DNA of 64,000 nucleotides from Ga0077555 sp964500805 (GTDB taxonomy: Bacteria; Pseudomonadota; Alphaproteobacteria; Rhizobiales; Hyphomicrobiaceae): positions 1-64,000 of the forward strand of contig CAZCQH010000028.1 in the NCBI GenBank assembly GCA_964500805.1, given 5' to 3'. This document shows positions 8,403 to 16,455 of the stretch, in pieces (position 1 is the first letter of the stretch; each line of letters opens with the position of its first letter). The notes under the pieces are model-generated. The model had not been told where the DNA came from and searched no databases. It worked only from the letters and a program-made list of their open reading frames with translations. The position numbers and the translations under genes are program-made.

Positions 8403-8921
8403 ATGAACGTGAGCCATCATCGATTTGGTCCGCGTGAGATCGAAGAGCACCTTTTGCTGGACGATGGCCTGATTCCGAACAACGCACGCGTACCGTTGCG
8501 GGTTTATCGCGCGGCGTTCGTCGCAGGCGATGCTGGCGCCGAGGATCGCATCGAGAAACTTTTCGCCGAGAACGGCTGGTCGGGCGCCTGGGTGAACGGG
8601 ATCTATCCATTCCACCACTATCACGCGACCGCGCACGAGGTTCTAGGTCTGGCGCGCGGGTGGGCGGAGGTTCAGTTCGGCGGTTCGAAAGGACCGCGGG
8701 TGGCGGTCCAGGCGGGCGACGCGGTGCTCATCCCGGCCGGTGTGGCGCATTGCCGGAAAGACGGCAGCGACGATCTCTCCGTGGTGGGGGCTTATCCAGG
8801 TGGCACCGATGCGGACCTGAAGCGCGCGACGGCTGCGGATCGGCTTATGTCGGTGCCGCTGATCGCCCAGGTGCCGATCTGGCCGCAGGACCCGATCACG
8901 GGGCGCGCCGGGTTGCGGTAG
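8403..8921 (+). CDS. Cupin-fold protein (YjlB-like)
   Basis: 172 residues from ATG 8403, chosen over ATG 8385 because AGGAG sits 7 bases upstream. A single cupin barrel: motif 1 is YPFHHYHATAHEVLGLARG, carrying the His residues and Glu of the metal site, and motif 2 is AGDAVLIPAGVAHC. This resembles the YjlB-type cupins, whose reaction is unknown. A DxxPD-type tail (QDPITGRAGLR) ends the protein. It faces away from the Cys-rich gene, with about 190 bp of shared upstream DNA. Confidence 0.8.
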   Translation: MNVSHHRFGPREIEEHLLLDDGLIPNNARVPLRVYRAAFVAGDAGAEDRIEKLFAENGWSGAWVNGIYPFHHYHATAHEVLGLARGWAEVQFGGSKGPRVAVQAGDAVLIPAGVAHCRKDGSDDLSVVGAYPGGTDADLKRATAADRLMSVPLIAQVPIWPQDPITGRAGLR

Positions 8922-8944
8922 TCGGGCAGGCGCAGGCAAAGAAT

Positions 8945-8971
8945 GGGGTCAGACCGACGAGGTCTGACCCC
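8945..8971. repeat. Palindrome GGGGTCAGACC-GACGA-GGTCTGACCCC
   Basis: A perfect 11-bp stem with a 5-base loop between the convergent cupin gene (ends 8921) and RraA-like gene (ends 8978). It belongs to the same repeat family as 976-1086 and probably doubles as a bidirectional terminator hairpin. Confidence 0.8.
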
Positions 8972-8977
8972 GCCTAA

Positions 8978-9691
8978 TCAATGGATGTCGTCCTGCTCCT
9001 CGAATGCCTTCTTCAAATCGGCAACCGTAAAGCCGGGCTTGCGTGCTTTATCGAGGATCGCGGCTTCCTTGCGCGTGAGGAGATCGCATGCAGCGGGAAT
9101 CTTCTCCGCGGCCGCATGCGGGATGACCACTGCGCCGTGGCGATCGGCGTGGATCAGATCGCCATGATGTACCAGCATGCCGTGAATGCGCACGGCCTTA
9201 CCGAAGCCGGCGAGGTGGGTGAAGCCGTGGCTCGGCGCGATCGAGCCGGCGAGCGCCTGGAAGCCCGGCGCCCAAGCCGGGATATCGCGAATGCAGCCGT
9301 CGGTGACGACGCCGAGCGAGCCCAAGGCCTTGTGGACCGTCGATTGCACCTCGCCCCAGAAGGCGCCGAAGCCGACGTCGTGGCCGTCGAGGTCCTGGAT
9401 GCAGGTGATGGTCGGCCCGGGCTTGGAAGCGATGTACTCGTAGTAGGCGAGACGCTGGGCACGCCCTTCCTTGCCCTGGATCTCGTTGGCGTGCGTGGCG
9501 CGGACAGTAGCCGTGCGGGCATAGCCGACGATCGGCGGCAGATCGGGGAACGGGCACACGAGCGGCTTGATGGTGAAGCCCGTGAGGCGGCGTTCAGGCG
9601 TCACGATTTCCAGTGCGTTGCAGATGGTCGGCGTATCGAACGACTTCAGCTGCTCGAGCAGCTTGGCTGAATGCGGCGCTTGGTCAGACAT
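8978..9691 (-). CDS. RraA-like protein (HMG/CHA aldolase family)
   Basis: 237 residues with AGGAG before ATG 9691. The family signature GVVTDGCIRDI (Arg135, Asp136) and the later HADRHGAVVIP segment match the RraA/4-hydroxy-4-methyl-2-oxoglutarate aldolase superfamily, whose enzymes cleave pyruvate from 4-carboxy-4-hydroxy-2-oxoadipate-type substrates using a divalent metal, or, in RraA proper, bind RNase E. Because the window holds protocatechuate dioxygenase and many catabolic genes, an aldolase or related catabolic role is more likely than RNase regulation, but there is no operon partner to confirm it. Confidence 0.82.
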   Translation of the reverse strand: MSDQAPHSAKLLEQLKSFDTPTICNALEIVTPERRLTGFTIKPLVCPFPDLPPIVGYARTATVRATHANEIQGKEGRAQRLAYYEYIASKPGPTITCIQDLDGHDVGFGAFWGEVQSTVHKALGSLGVVTDGCIRDIPAWAPGFQALAGSIAPSHGFTHLAGFGKAVRIHGMLVHHGDLIHADRHGAVVIPHAAAEKIPAACDLLTRKEAAILDKARKPGFTVADLKKAFEEQDDIH

Positions 9692-9909
9692 GGGTGTTGG
9701 CTCCTATTGCTGGAAATGGGTGAATTGATCGAGAGAGCGTGAGTGGCGGGCCGCGGTAAGCCCCGATGGGCAGTTGCGGGCGAGGGATCGTCATGAGGAT
9801 GGATCGATTGCGGCCGGACTGTAGCCGCTCTGGCGGGGCCTGGGAACCTCGCAGCGCGGGGAACGTTGTCGAAAGCCACCCATCGACCAGCGCCGGCAGG
9901 AAACTGGCC

Positions 9910-10383
9910 ATGCAAACCAAGCTGTTGAAGCAAGGCAAGAGCGGACGCACATTCGCAGTTGTCCTCGAAACGGGCGAAGAAGCCGTTTCGTGCCTTCGCG
10001 ATTTTGCGCGAAACAACCAGCTCAGAGCGGCACAAATTACAGCGATAGGCGCCCTTAGCAAAGGGACGCTCGCCTATTTCGATTGGGAATCCAAGAGCTA
10101 CCAACCCATCGCGATCGGCGAGCAGGTCGAGGTCGCGGCTCTGACGGGCGACATCGCCAGCGGCGAGGATGGCCAAGCCAGCCTGCACATGCATGTCGTG
10201 CTCGGGCGCAGGGACGGGAGCGCGCTGGCGGGTCATCTGGTGGAGGCTTACGTGCGGCCAACACTCGAGGTCATCATCACCGAGACGCCTGCCTACCTGC
10301 ATAAGCGCCGCGATCCCGAGAGCGGCCTGGCGCTGATCGCGATCGGCGGCAAGCGGAAAGAGGCGGCTCATAGTCAGGGCTGA
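9910..10383 (+). CDS. PPC/DUF296 domain protein
   Basis: 157 residues from ATG 9910 (CAGGAA upstream). A single PPC (plants and prokaryotes conserved) domain: FAVVLETGEEAVSCLRDFAR, ITAIGALSKGTLAYFD, and the metal-binding histidines of SLHMHVVLG (His93, His95) plus His109 in AGHLVEA. Bacterial PPC proteins are small trimeric proteins of uncertain function. It lies 8 bp upstream of the UdgX-like gene on the same strand, suggesting coexpression with a DNA-repair enzyme. Confidence 0.85.
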   Translation: MQTKLLKQGKSGRTFAVVLETGEEAVSCLRDFARNNQLRAAQITAIGALSKGTLAYFDWESKSYQPIAIGEQVEVAALTGDIASGEDGQASLHMHVVLGRRDGSALAGHLVEAYVRPTLEVIITETPAYLHKRRDPESGLALIAIGGKRKEAAHSQG

Positions 10384-10391
10384 GCCGCGCC

Positions 10392-11015
10392 ATGGCATCG
10401 GCCACAGCAGGTGACGGCGATTCGGCAATTCACACGAGCTACAGCTCGATGGAAGAGCTCAATCGTGCAATCCGATCTGCGCAGGCTGGGGTGCAAGGGT
10501 CGAACAAGGCCGTGCTGGGCGAAGGCGCAATTGAAGCGGAGCTGGCGCTAGTCGGTGAGCAGCCCGGAGACAAGGAAGATCGCCAAGGCCGGCCATTCGT
10601 CGGTCCGGCGGGGCAGTTGCTCGATCGTGCGCTATCGGATGCAGGTATCGAGCGCGGTCAAACGTACCTCACGAATGCCGTCAAGCATTTCAAGTTCGTG
10701 CAGCGTGGCAAGCGGCGAATCCACCAGAGGCCAACAGTGGGTGAAGTTCGCCACTACCGCTGGTGGCTGGCGGAGGAAATGCGCCTCGTCCATCCGGGAG
10801 TTATCGTGGCACTGGGCGCGACGGCCGCGCTAGCACTCTGCGGCAAAGCGATCGGCATCGAGCGCGAACGCGGGCCAGCGACATTCTTCGACCGGCCAGG
10901 CTACATCACCGTGCATCCTTCGTACGTGCTGAGGTTGCCGGACCCCAGCGACAAGAAGAAGGCGTACGACGGGCTGGTCCGGGATTTGAGCAACGCCCGG
11001 AAACTGGCGAGCTAG
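10392..11015 (+). CDS. UdgX-type uracil-DNA glycosylase lacking Fe-S cysteines
   Basis: 207 residues. It shows the UDG superfamily motif GEQPGDKEDRQGRPFVGPAG (55-74) and HPS (175-177), plus the UdgX-specific loop KRRIH (107-111). In mycobacterial UdgX the histidine of this loop forms a covalent bond with the deoxyribose after uracil removal. Unlike family 4 UDGs and typical UdgX, which hold a [4Fe-4S] cluster on four cysteines, this protein has only one cysteine (Cys150): the usual N-terminal CxxC region reads IRSAQAGVQGSNKAV. It is either a cluster-free variant or a structurally altered one. It follows the PPC-domain gene by 8 bp. Confidence 0.85.
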   Translation: MASATAGDGDSAIHTSYSSMEELNRAIRSAQAGVQGSNKAVLGEGAIEAELALVGEQPGDKEDRQGRPFVGPAGQLLDRALSDAGIERGQTYLTNAVKHFKFVQRGKRRIHQRPTVGEVRHYRWWLAEEMRLVHPGVIVALGATAALALCGKAIGIERERGPATFFDRPGYITVHPSYVLRLPDPSDKKKAYDGLVRDLSNARKLAS

Positions 11016-11046
11016 CCGGCGCCCGGCGCCGAAACTCGTCCGGACG

Positions 11047-11820
11047 TCACGTCGGGGAGATGCCCTTTCGCTTCAGGAAGTCGGGGAACGCGTCCTTGGC
11101 CTGGGCGCCGCGCATCACCTCGGTCGTATAGCGGAATTCGGCCTTCCAGCGCGCTTCCAGGTTCTCCCCTTGCTGCTCGAGCAGCAGCGCCTTTACGCCC
11201 TGTACGGCGCCGCGATGATTGCGGGCGATCATCTTCGCGATCTCCATCGTCTTCGACCGCAACTGTGCCGACGGCACGAGGTGGTTGAGCAGGCCAATGC
11301 GGTGGGCTTCCTCCGCCTCCACAACGCGGGCGGTGAAGAGCAGCTCCTTGGCCTGCGGCCAGCCGATCTGACTTCCGAGCGACCACGTCGAGTTGATGCG
11401 CCCGTAGGCGGCGGCGAGGAAACGGAACTTCGATCGCTCGCAGCCGACGCGGAAATCAAGACACGAGGCGAGCACCGCTGCGCCGCCGTAAGCAAGGCCG
11501 TTCATCATGCCGATCACCGGCTTCTTGCACATGGAGATCTCGAGTGCGCGGCGCGGCACCGCCATGCGGTCCTGCTCCTCGCGCGAGTAGCGCTTGTCGT
11601 CCTCGACCTGCTCCTTGATGTCGCCGCCCGCGGAGAACGCCTTCTCGCCAGCGCCGGTGATGACGAGGCAGCCGATGCCGGTGTCGGCTTCGAGGGTTTT
11701 CACGGCGTCGAGCAGCTCCGCTCCGAGCTTGCGGTTCATGGCGTTGAGAACGTCCGGCCGGTTCAGCGTCACGATGCCGACGCCGTCCTCGCGCTCGACC
11801 AGAATATGCTCGTAGGCCAT
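11047..11820 (-). CDS. Enoyl-CoA hydratase/isomerase family protein
   Basis: 257 residues from ATG 11820, with AAGGAGA upstream; a longer open frame to 12006 has no support. Crotonase fold: MAYEHILVEREDGVGIVTLNRPDVLNAMN at the N-terminus, the oxyanion-hole segment FSAGGDIKEQ, and GMMNGLAYGGAAVLASCLDFRV. The C-terminal part carries the usual ARNHRGAVQGVKALL helix. It acts on acyl-CoA substrates in fatty- or aromatic-acid degradation; the exact substrate is not determinable. It is divergent from the zinc-type dehydrogenase gene. Confidence 0.85.
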   Translation of the reverse strand: MAYEHILVEREDGVGIVTLNRPDVLNAMNRKLGAELLDAVKTLEADTGIGCLVITGAGEKAFSAGGDIKEQVEDDKRYSREEQDRMAVPRRALEISMCKKPVIGMMNGLAYGGAAVLASCLDFRVGCERSKFRFLAAAYGRINSTWSLGSQIGWPQAKELLFTARVVEAEEAHRIGLLNHLVPSAQLRSKTMEIAKMIARNHRGAVQGVKALLLEQQGENLEARWKAEFRYTTEVMRGAQAKDAFPDFLKRKGISPT

Positions 11821-12023
11821 TGCCGTCTCCTTCGTTGCGGTCGCGGGGGTGTGGTGTCCCTTGCACTTCCTCTTTCCGGAAGTGTGAGCCGGATGACGAC
11901 TTGCGACAAGTATGGCTACGCAGGGCGGCTTCCCGCTTTCAGCAACGCGCGGGCCCGAGGCGCACTTGCGCGGGCGTGGAAGGGGTGCTTCTAAGGCCGG
12001 TACCACTTCCAGGGGGAGCCTTC

Positions 12024-13076
12024 ATGAAGACGCAAGCCGCCATCCAGACCGAGATCAACGGGCCGTTGCTGATCGAAGAGCTCGAGCTGCCCGATCCCGC
12101 CCCAGACCAAGTGACGGTGAAGCTCCATTCAAGCGGTGTTTGCCACTCGCAGCTGCATCAGATGCACAACGCGGCGCTGGGCCGCCCGCTGCTGCTCGGG
12201 CATGAAGGCACGGGTGTGGTGACGCGTGTCGGCTCCGGTGTGAAAGACCTGAAGCCTGGGGATCTGTGCATTGTAACGTGGGTGCCGCGCACGCCGGTTC
12301 GGGGTCCGACTCCGCGAATAAATACCGGCGCGACGTTCAAGGGACAGGCGGCGCATGGCCACGTCTACACGTGGGCCCGCGACGTGCAGACGTCGCGCGA
12401 TCTGGTGGTGCCCATCCCGCACGATCACCCGAAGGATCTTTCCTGCATCGTCGGCTGCGCGGTGCTGACCGGCGCGGGGGCGGTGCTGCATACCGCGAAG
12501 GTGCGTGCCGGCGAGTCGGTTGCCGTGTTCGGTGTCGGGGGCGTCGGGCTTTCGGCAATCAAGGCGGCGGCCATTGTCGGTGCCTATCCGATCATCGCCG
12601 TCGACCTCGACGAAAAAAAGCTTGAGTTCGCGCGCGCGTTCGGCGCGACGCACACGGTGAATGCCTCGGGCAACACTGATCCGGTGGTTGCGATCCGCGA
12701 TCTGACCGGCGGCGGCGTCGACTATGCCTTCGATGCCATCGGCCGGCAGCGCACCATCGAGCAGATCCTGCAAGCGACGCGGCCCGGCGGCATCGGAGGC
12801 GACAACTTCGGCGGCATGGCGGTGCTGGTCGGCATTCCGCAGGAAAAGGTGACGATCGATCCCGCGCTCTTCGTTTATGGCCAGCGGCAGTATCGCGGCA
12901 GCCTGGGCGCGAGCTTCCCCGATCGCGACTTCCCGATGTATCTACGCTGGCACCAGGAAGGAAAGTTCCCGCTCGACCGCCTGATCACGCGCCGCTATGG
13001 CCTCGGCGAGATCAACGAGGCCTGCCACGACCTGCACTCGGGCAACATTCTCGGCCGCGCGATCCTGGAGTTCTGA
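12024..13076 (+). CDS. Zinc-dependent alcohol dehydrogenase family protein (MDR superfamily)
   Basis: 350 residues from ATG 12024 (AGGGGGAG upstream). Catalytic zinc ligands are visible: Cys40 (SGVCHSQ), His60-Glu61 (LLLGHEGTG) and Cys145 (IVGCAVLTG). The nucleotide-binding motif is VFGVGGVGLSAIKAA. The four-cysteine structural zinc lobe of classic alcohol dehydrogenases is absent; that stretch reads WVPRTPVRGPTPRINTG. Its GCAVLTGAGAV segment resembles class III/Zn-ADHs using NAD. Likely oxidises an alcohol to an aldehyde, substrate unknown. rdgB follows within 18 bp, so they may share a transcript. Confidence 0.85.
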   Translation: MKTQAAIQTEINGPLLIEELELPDPAPDQVTVKLHSSGVCHSQLHQMHNAALGRPLLLGHEGTGVVTRVGSGVKDLKPGDLCIVTWVPRTPVRGPTPRINTGATFKGQAAHGHVYTWARDVQTSRDLVVPIPHDHPKDLSCIVGCAVLTGAGAVLHTAKVRAGESVAVFGVGGVGLSAIKAAAIVGAYPIIAVDLDEKKLEFARAFGATHTVNASGNTDPVVAIRDLTGGGVDYAFDAIGRQRTIEQILQATRPGGIGGDNFGGMAVLVGIPQEKVTIDPALFVYGQRQYRGSLGASFPDRDFPMYLRWHQEGKFPLDRLITRRYGLGEINEACHDLHSGNILGRAILEF

Positions 13077-13093
13077 GTGACGTGGAGGTGTTG

Positions 13094-13717
13094 ATGGGAC
13101 GTTCAGCCGACTACAAGCTCCGTCGCGGCGACCGTCTCGTCGTTGCCAGTCACAACCCCGGCAAGATCCGGGAGATCAACGATCTCATTCGTCCGTTCGG
13201 CGTCGAGGCCGTCTCGGCCGGAACGCTCGGCGTTTCCGAGCCAGAAGAAACCGAAGCGACCTTCGCGGGCAATGCGCGTCTCAAGGCGTTGCACTCGGCG
13301 CTCGCGACCGGGCTCCCCGCGCTTTCCGACGATTCTGGATTGGAGGTGGAGGGTCTCGAAGGTGCGCCGGGTGTTTATTCAGCGCGGTGGGCGGGACCTG
13401 CGAAAGACTTCGCGCTGGCGATGCAGAAGGTGCACCAGGGCCTGGTCGCGCGCGATGCCTGGAACGGGGGCGGGCGGCGCGCCAATTTTACGGCCGCGCT
13501 CTGCATCGCGTGGCCGGACGGGGAAACGAGAGTCTTCGAGGGAAAAATCTTCGGCTCGCTCGTGTGGCCGCCGCGCGGCGACAAAGGCTTCGGCTACGAT
13601 CCGATGTTCTTGCCCGAGGCGGAACGCCTGACCTTCGGCGAGATGGAGCCAGAGAAGAAGCACGCGATCAGCCACCGTGCACGCGCGTTCAAGCTGTTCG
13701 TGGAGGCGTGTTTTTGA
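13094..13717 (+). CDS. rdgB: XTP/dITP diphosphatase (Ham1/RdgB)
   Basis: 207 residues from ATG 13094, with GGAGGTG upstream; GTG 13082 is less likely. It removes non-canonical purine triphosphates (XTP, dITP) from the nucleotide pool. Signatures: VASHNPGKIREI at the N-terminus, GLPALSDDSGLEVEGLEGAPGVYSARW, and GDKGFGYDPMFLPE. Adjacent to hemW in many alphaproteobacteria; here a toxin-antitoxin pair sits between them. Confidence 0.95.
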   Translation: MGRSADYKLRRGDRLVVASHNPGKIREINDLIRPFGVEAVSAGTLGVSEPEETEATFAGNARLKALHSALATGLPALSDDSGLEVEGLEGAPGVYSARWAGPAKDFALAMQKVHQGLVARDAWNGGGRRANFTAALCIAWPDGETRVFEGKIFGSLVWPPRGDKGFGYDPMFLPEAERLTFGEMEPEKKHAISHRARAFKLFVEACF

Positions 13718-13762
13718 GGCATCTGCTCGCGTTACTGTGGCGAACATGTTAAATTGGACGTC

Positions 13763-14074
13763 ATGACCAAAGCACAAGCTCAGATCTTGGACCTGATGTC
13801 GCGACTGTCGCCCGAGGAGCGGATTGAGGTTATGGACCAGATTCATGCCTCGAATCTGCTGCCGGAGTCGTTCTACGATCGTATGACACCGGAACAGCGC
13901 GCGCATCTGATCGAAGGAATTGCTCAGGCGGATCGAGGCGAGGGGGATGAGGCCTCCGTCGTTTTTGACCGCCTGAGTAAGAGGCTAGGTCTTGAGTCGG
14001 CACAAGGTCATCATCACTCCGCGCCGAAGCGATCTCGAGAAGCAGTTTTCCTGGGGCATGGAGTCCTTTGGTGA
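13763..14074 (+). CDS. Putative antitoxin of a ParE-type toxin-antitoxin pair
   Basis: 103 residues from ATG 13763 (an upstream in-frame TTG at 13754 is less likely). Helical and acidic at the N-terminus (ILDLMSRLSPEERIEVMDQIHAS), resembling the short 'addiction module component' antitoxins that pair with RelE/ParE toxins. Its last 83 bp overlap the toxin reading frame, an unusually long overlap, so its C-terminal 27 residues (HHHSAPKRSREAVF...) are read from toxin-coding DNA in another frame. Function inferred from the partner. Confidence 0.65.
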   Translation: MTKAQAQILDLMSRLSPEERIEVMDQIHASNLLPESFYDRMTPEQRAHLIEGIAQADRGEGDEASVVFDRLSKRLGLESAQGHHHSAPKRSREAVFLGHGVLW

Positions 14075-14327
14075 GCGGGTCGCCAGGCGAACTTTGAAGC
14101 GGACCCGTCGGTTTCTCGAAATCAGCATCGGGGAGTACCCGAGAGCAGGTAAATTCATATCACGGGCAGGCCTCTACGAAGCTTGGATTCCGAAGACCCC
14201 ATTCATTGTCTTCTACCGTATCGAGCCAGGGGCCGATCAGTCTAAAGGGAGCATCGTTCGAATCCTGGCGTTGTTCCACCACGCACAAGACCGCAGCAGG
14301 TTTGCAGTCGACAACGATGAGGCCTGA
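13992..14327 (+). CDS. RelE/ParE-family toxin
   Basis: 111 residues from TTG 13992, preceded by GAGGCTAGG; ATG 14058 would remove the conserved first strand. The ParE fold is seen in KVIITPRRSDLEKQF, RRTLKRTRRFLE, YEAWIPKTPFIVFYRIEP and the C-terminal IVRILALFHHAQDRS strand. ParE toxins inhibit gyrase and RelE toxins cut mRNA; the target here is not known. It overlaps the antitoxin by 83 bp, and its stop codon (14325-14327) lies inside hemW, whose ATG is at 14317. Confidence 0.75.
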   Translation: MSRHKVIITPRRSDLEKQFSWGMESFGERVARRTLKRTRRFLEISIGEYPRAGKFISRAGLYEAWIPKTPFIVFYRIEPGADQSKGSIVRILALFHHAQDRSRFAVDNDEA

Positions 14328-15534
14328 TTCGGAGATATCAGAAGTGGCCGCCCGCGCGTCCGACGGCGGGTTCGGCGTCTATGTGCATTGGCCGTTCTGT
14401 GCGCAGAAGTGCCCCTATTGCGATTTCAACAGTCATGTGCGGCACGGCGGCTGGGACGAGGCAGCCTATCTCGCGGCCTACCTGAAAGAGCTGGAAACAG
14501 CGGCGGGGGGGCTTGTGATCAGACGGCCGGTCGAGAGTATTTTCTTCGGCGGCGGAACGCCGTCGCTGATGCAGGCGAGGACGATCGCCGGCATCATCGA
14601 TGCGATCGCGGCGACGTTCGGCATCAGCGACAGCTGCGAGATCACGCTGGAGGCCAACCCGTCGAGCGTGGAAGCCGAGCGCTTTCGCGGCTATCGCGCG
14701 GCGGGCGTCAATCGCGTGTCGCTCGGTGTGCAGTCGCTCGACGACGAGCAGCTGAGGCGCCTGGGGCGGCTCCACAACGTCGCGGAAGCACTGGCGGCGA
14801 TCGAAGTTGCCAAGGCGACGTTCGACCGCGTTTCGTTCGACTTGATTTATGCGCGGCCCGGCCAGACCGAGCAGGCCTGGGAAACGGAACTCGCGCGTGC
14901 GCTCGAGCTGCAGGCCGGGCATCTCTCGCTCTATCAACTAACGATCGAGGATGGCACGCCCTTCGCGGCGCTGCATCGGGCGGGGAAGCTGATCGTACCC
15001 GAGCCAGAGGTGGCCGATCGCCTGTATGCAATCACCCAGGACATGACGGCGGCGGCGGGACTGCCGGCGTATGAGATCTCGAACCACGCGCGCCCGGGCC
15101 AGGAGAGCCGGCACAATCTCGTCTATTGGCGCTACGGCAGCTATCTGGGACTCGGGCCCGGGGCGCACGCCCGGGAGTTGCGTCCGGAAGGCCGCACCGC
15201 GGTCAGCAACGAACGCAATCCCGAGGCGTGGCTCGCACAAGTGAACGCATCAGGCTCGGGCGCCATCGAGGCGGAGCCGCTGACGACGGCCGAGCAGGCC
15301 GACGAAATGCTGTTGATGGGGCTGCGCCTGGCCGAGGGCCTCGATCTCGCGCGCATGCAGCGCATGTTCGGGGTGAGGCCGTCTGTTGAGGCCGTCGCGC
15401 GCCTCGCCGGGCTCGGCATGCTCGATGCGCCGGGCGGGAGCCAGCGCCTGCGTGCAACCCGCCAGGGCCGCTTCGTGTTGAACGAGGTCGTGCGCCAGCT
15501 TGCGCTGAGCCTCGCGCCCATGGATCAGCCGTAG
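14317..15534 (+). CDS. hemW: Heme chaperone HemW (radical SAM, formerly coproporphyrinogen III oxidase-like)
   Basis: 405 residues from ATG 14317, which overlaps the toxin gene by 11 bp; a longer open frame goes back to 14206 without support. The radical-SAM cluster motif CAQKCPYC (Cys28, 32, 35) comes after VYVHWPF, and GGGTPSLM and LGVQSLDDEQLRRLGR follow, all matching HemW. HemW binds heme and inserts it into respiratory enzymes. Because its start lies within the toxin gene, its translation may be coupled to that of the toxin. Confidence 0.92.
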   Translation: MRPDSEISEVAARASDGGFGVYVHWPFCAQKCPYCDFNSHVRHGGWDEAAYLAAYLKELETAAGGLVIRRPVESIFFGGGTPSLMQARTIAGIIDAIAATFGISDSCEITLEANPSSVEAERFRGYRAAGVNRVSLGVQSLDDEQLRRLGRLHNVAEALAAIEVAKATFDRVSFDLIYARPGQTEQAWETELARALELQAGHLSLYQLTIEDGTPFAALHRAGKLIVPEPEVADRLYAITQDMTAAAGLPAYEISNHARPGQESRHNLVYWRYGSYLGLGPGAHARELRPEGRTAVSNERNPEAWLAQVNASGSGAIEAEPLTTAEQADEMLLMGLRLAEGLDLARMQRMFGVRPSVEAVARLAGLGMLDAPGGSQRLRATRQGRFVLNEVVRQLALSLAPMDQP

Positions 15535-15702
15535 CGTCACGAAATGCTGCATCTGCCGGGCCAGGCCGGGCGAGGCGCGCGGCGCGCTATGCAGTCTTCG
15601 AGGTCTCGAAACGCAAATCGCCCATTGTGCGGCGTCTGCGGCTCCATGAAGATGCAAGCATCCAAGAGCCGTTTCATCAGCAAAAAACCGCAGGAGGCGC
15701 CC

Positions 15703-16086
15703 ATGACTGCTTTCAAGTTCGATCACATTCATCTCTTCACCCGCGATCCGGAAGGCACGGCAAAGTGGTATGAGAACATGTTCGGTGCCGAGGTGATCCG
15801 CACCATGCCGGGCGGCAAGCCGCGCATCGATCTGAAGCTCGGCGGCGCGAACATTTTCATTCTGGACGTGAGCGGTGATCCGAAGGCCGTGCCGGCGTCC
15901 GGCCATCCACACACGGGCCTCGACCATTTCGGTCTCGAGGTGAAGGGCATCGACAAGGTGTGCGACGAACTCAAGGCCAAGGGCGCCGTGTTCACGCGCG
16001 GTCCCGAGACGATCCGTCCCGGAACTCGCATCGCGTTCCTCAACGGGCCCGATGGCGTCTCGATCGAGGTGCTGGAGCGGAGTTGA
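15703..16086 (+). CDS. VOC-family (glyoxalase/dioxygenase fold) protein
   Basis: 127 residues from ATG 15703 with CAGGAGG upstream. A single vicinal-oxygen-chelate module pair: FDHIHLFTRDPEGTAKWYENMFG (metal ligand His8) and the second half HTGLDHFGLEVKGIDK, ending GVSIEVLE with the usual Glu ligand. Members include glyoxalase I, extradiol dioxygenases and resistance proteins; with one domain and no partner the substrate cannot be inferred. Followed by a hairpin at 16101-16126. Confidence 0.8.
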   Translation: MTAFKFDHIHLFTRDPEGTAKWYENMFGAEVIRTMPGGKPRIDLKLGGANIFILDVSGDPKAVPASGHPHTGLDHFGLEVKGIDKVCDELKAKGAVFTRGPETIRPGTRIAFLNGPDGVSIEVLERS

Positions 16087-16100
16087 GTTGCATCGACGTG

Positions 16101-16126
16101 ATGGCGCCGGGAACGTTCGGCGCCAT
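16101..16126 (+). terminator. Hairpin after the VOC gene
   Basis: ATGGCGCCG at 16101-16109 pairs perfectly with CGGCGCCAT at 16118-16126 across an 8-base loop, 15 bp after the stop codon. No U-tract is present, so factor-independent termination is possible but not certain. Confidence 0.5.
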
Positions 16127-16218
16127 CCGCCCGTCGTGTGGGCTGAAGGTGGCGCCCGGGCAAGCGGATCGGGGCGGCGCGCCGTTGCTGTGCCCGTCCG
16201 AATTCGGGGGCTGGAGGG

Positions 16219-16372
16219 CCGTTAACTTTTGCCGGTTTTGTGCGACCTTGAATCACGCACGCCAGGGCCTCTACAAGGCCCGTGGAGTGGCCTCGTTTCG
16301 AGTGGCTACCCCCTCCATGCCCGCTCGGAAAACGCGCCAGCGTTGAAATTCGCCCATGAAGAATCGAAATCG
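16219..16372. repeat. 154-bp dispersed intergenic repeat (copy A)
   Basis: About 154 bp, from CGTTAACTTTTGC to AAATTCGCCCAT...AATCGAAATCG, that aligns along its full length with 42350-42504 in the same orientation. The right-hand block (GAAAACGCGCCAGCGTTGAA through CGCCCATGA) is identical over about 40 bp; the middle has substitutions and short indels. It does not encode a conserved protein frame. It may be an ncRNA gene family, a MITE or a structural repeat. Confidence 0.85.
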
Positions 16373-16455
16373 CTGGAGGGAGGCACGATTGCGATCCGGT
16401 TATCGATGGGTTCGGCGATCGGAATATGCGCAAAAATTAGATCAAATTGTATCAT

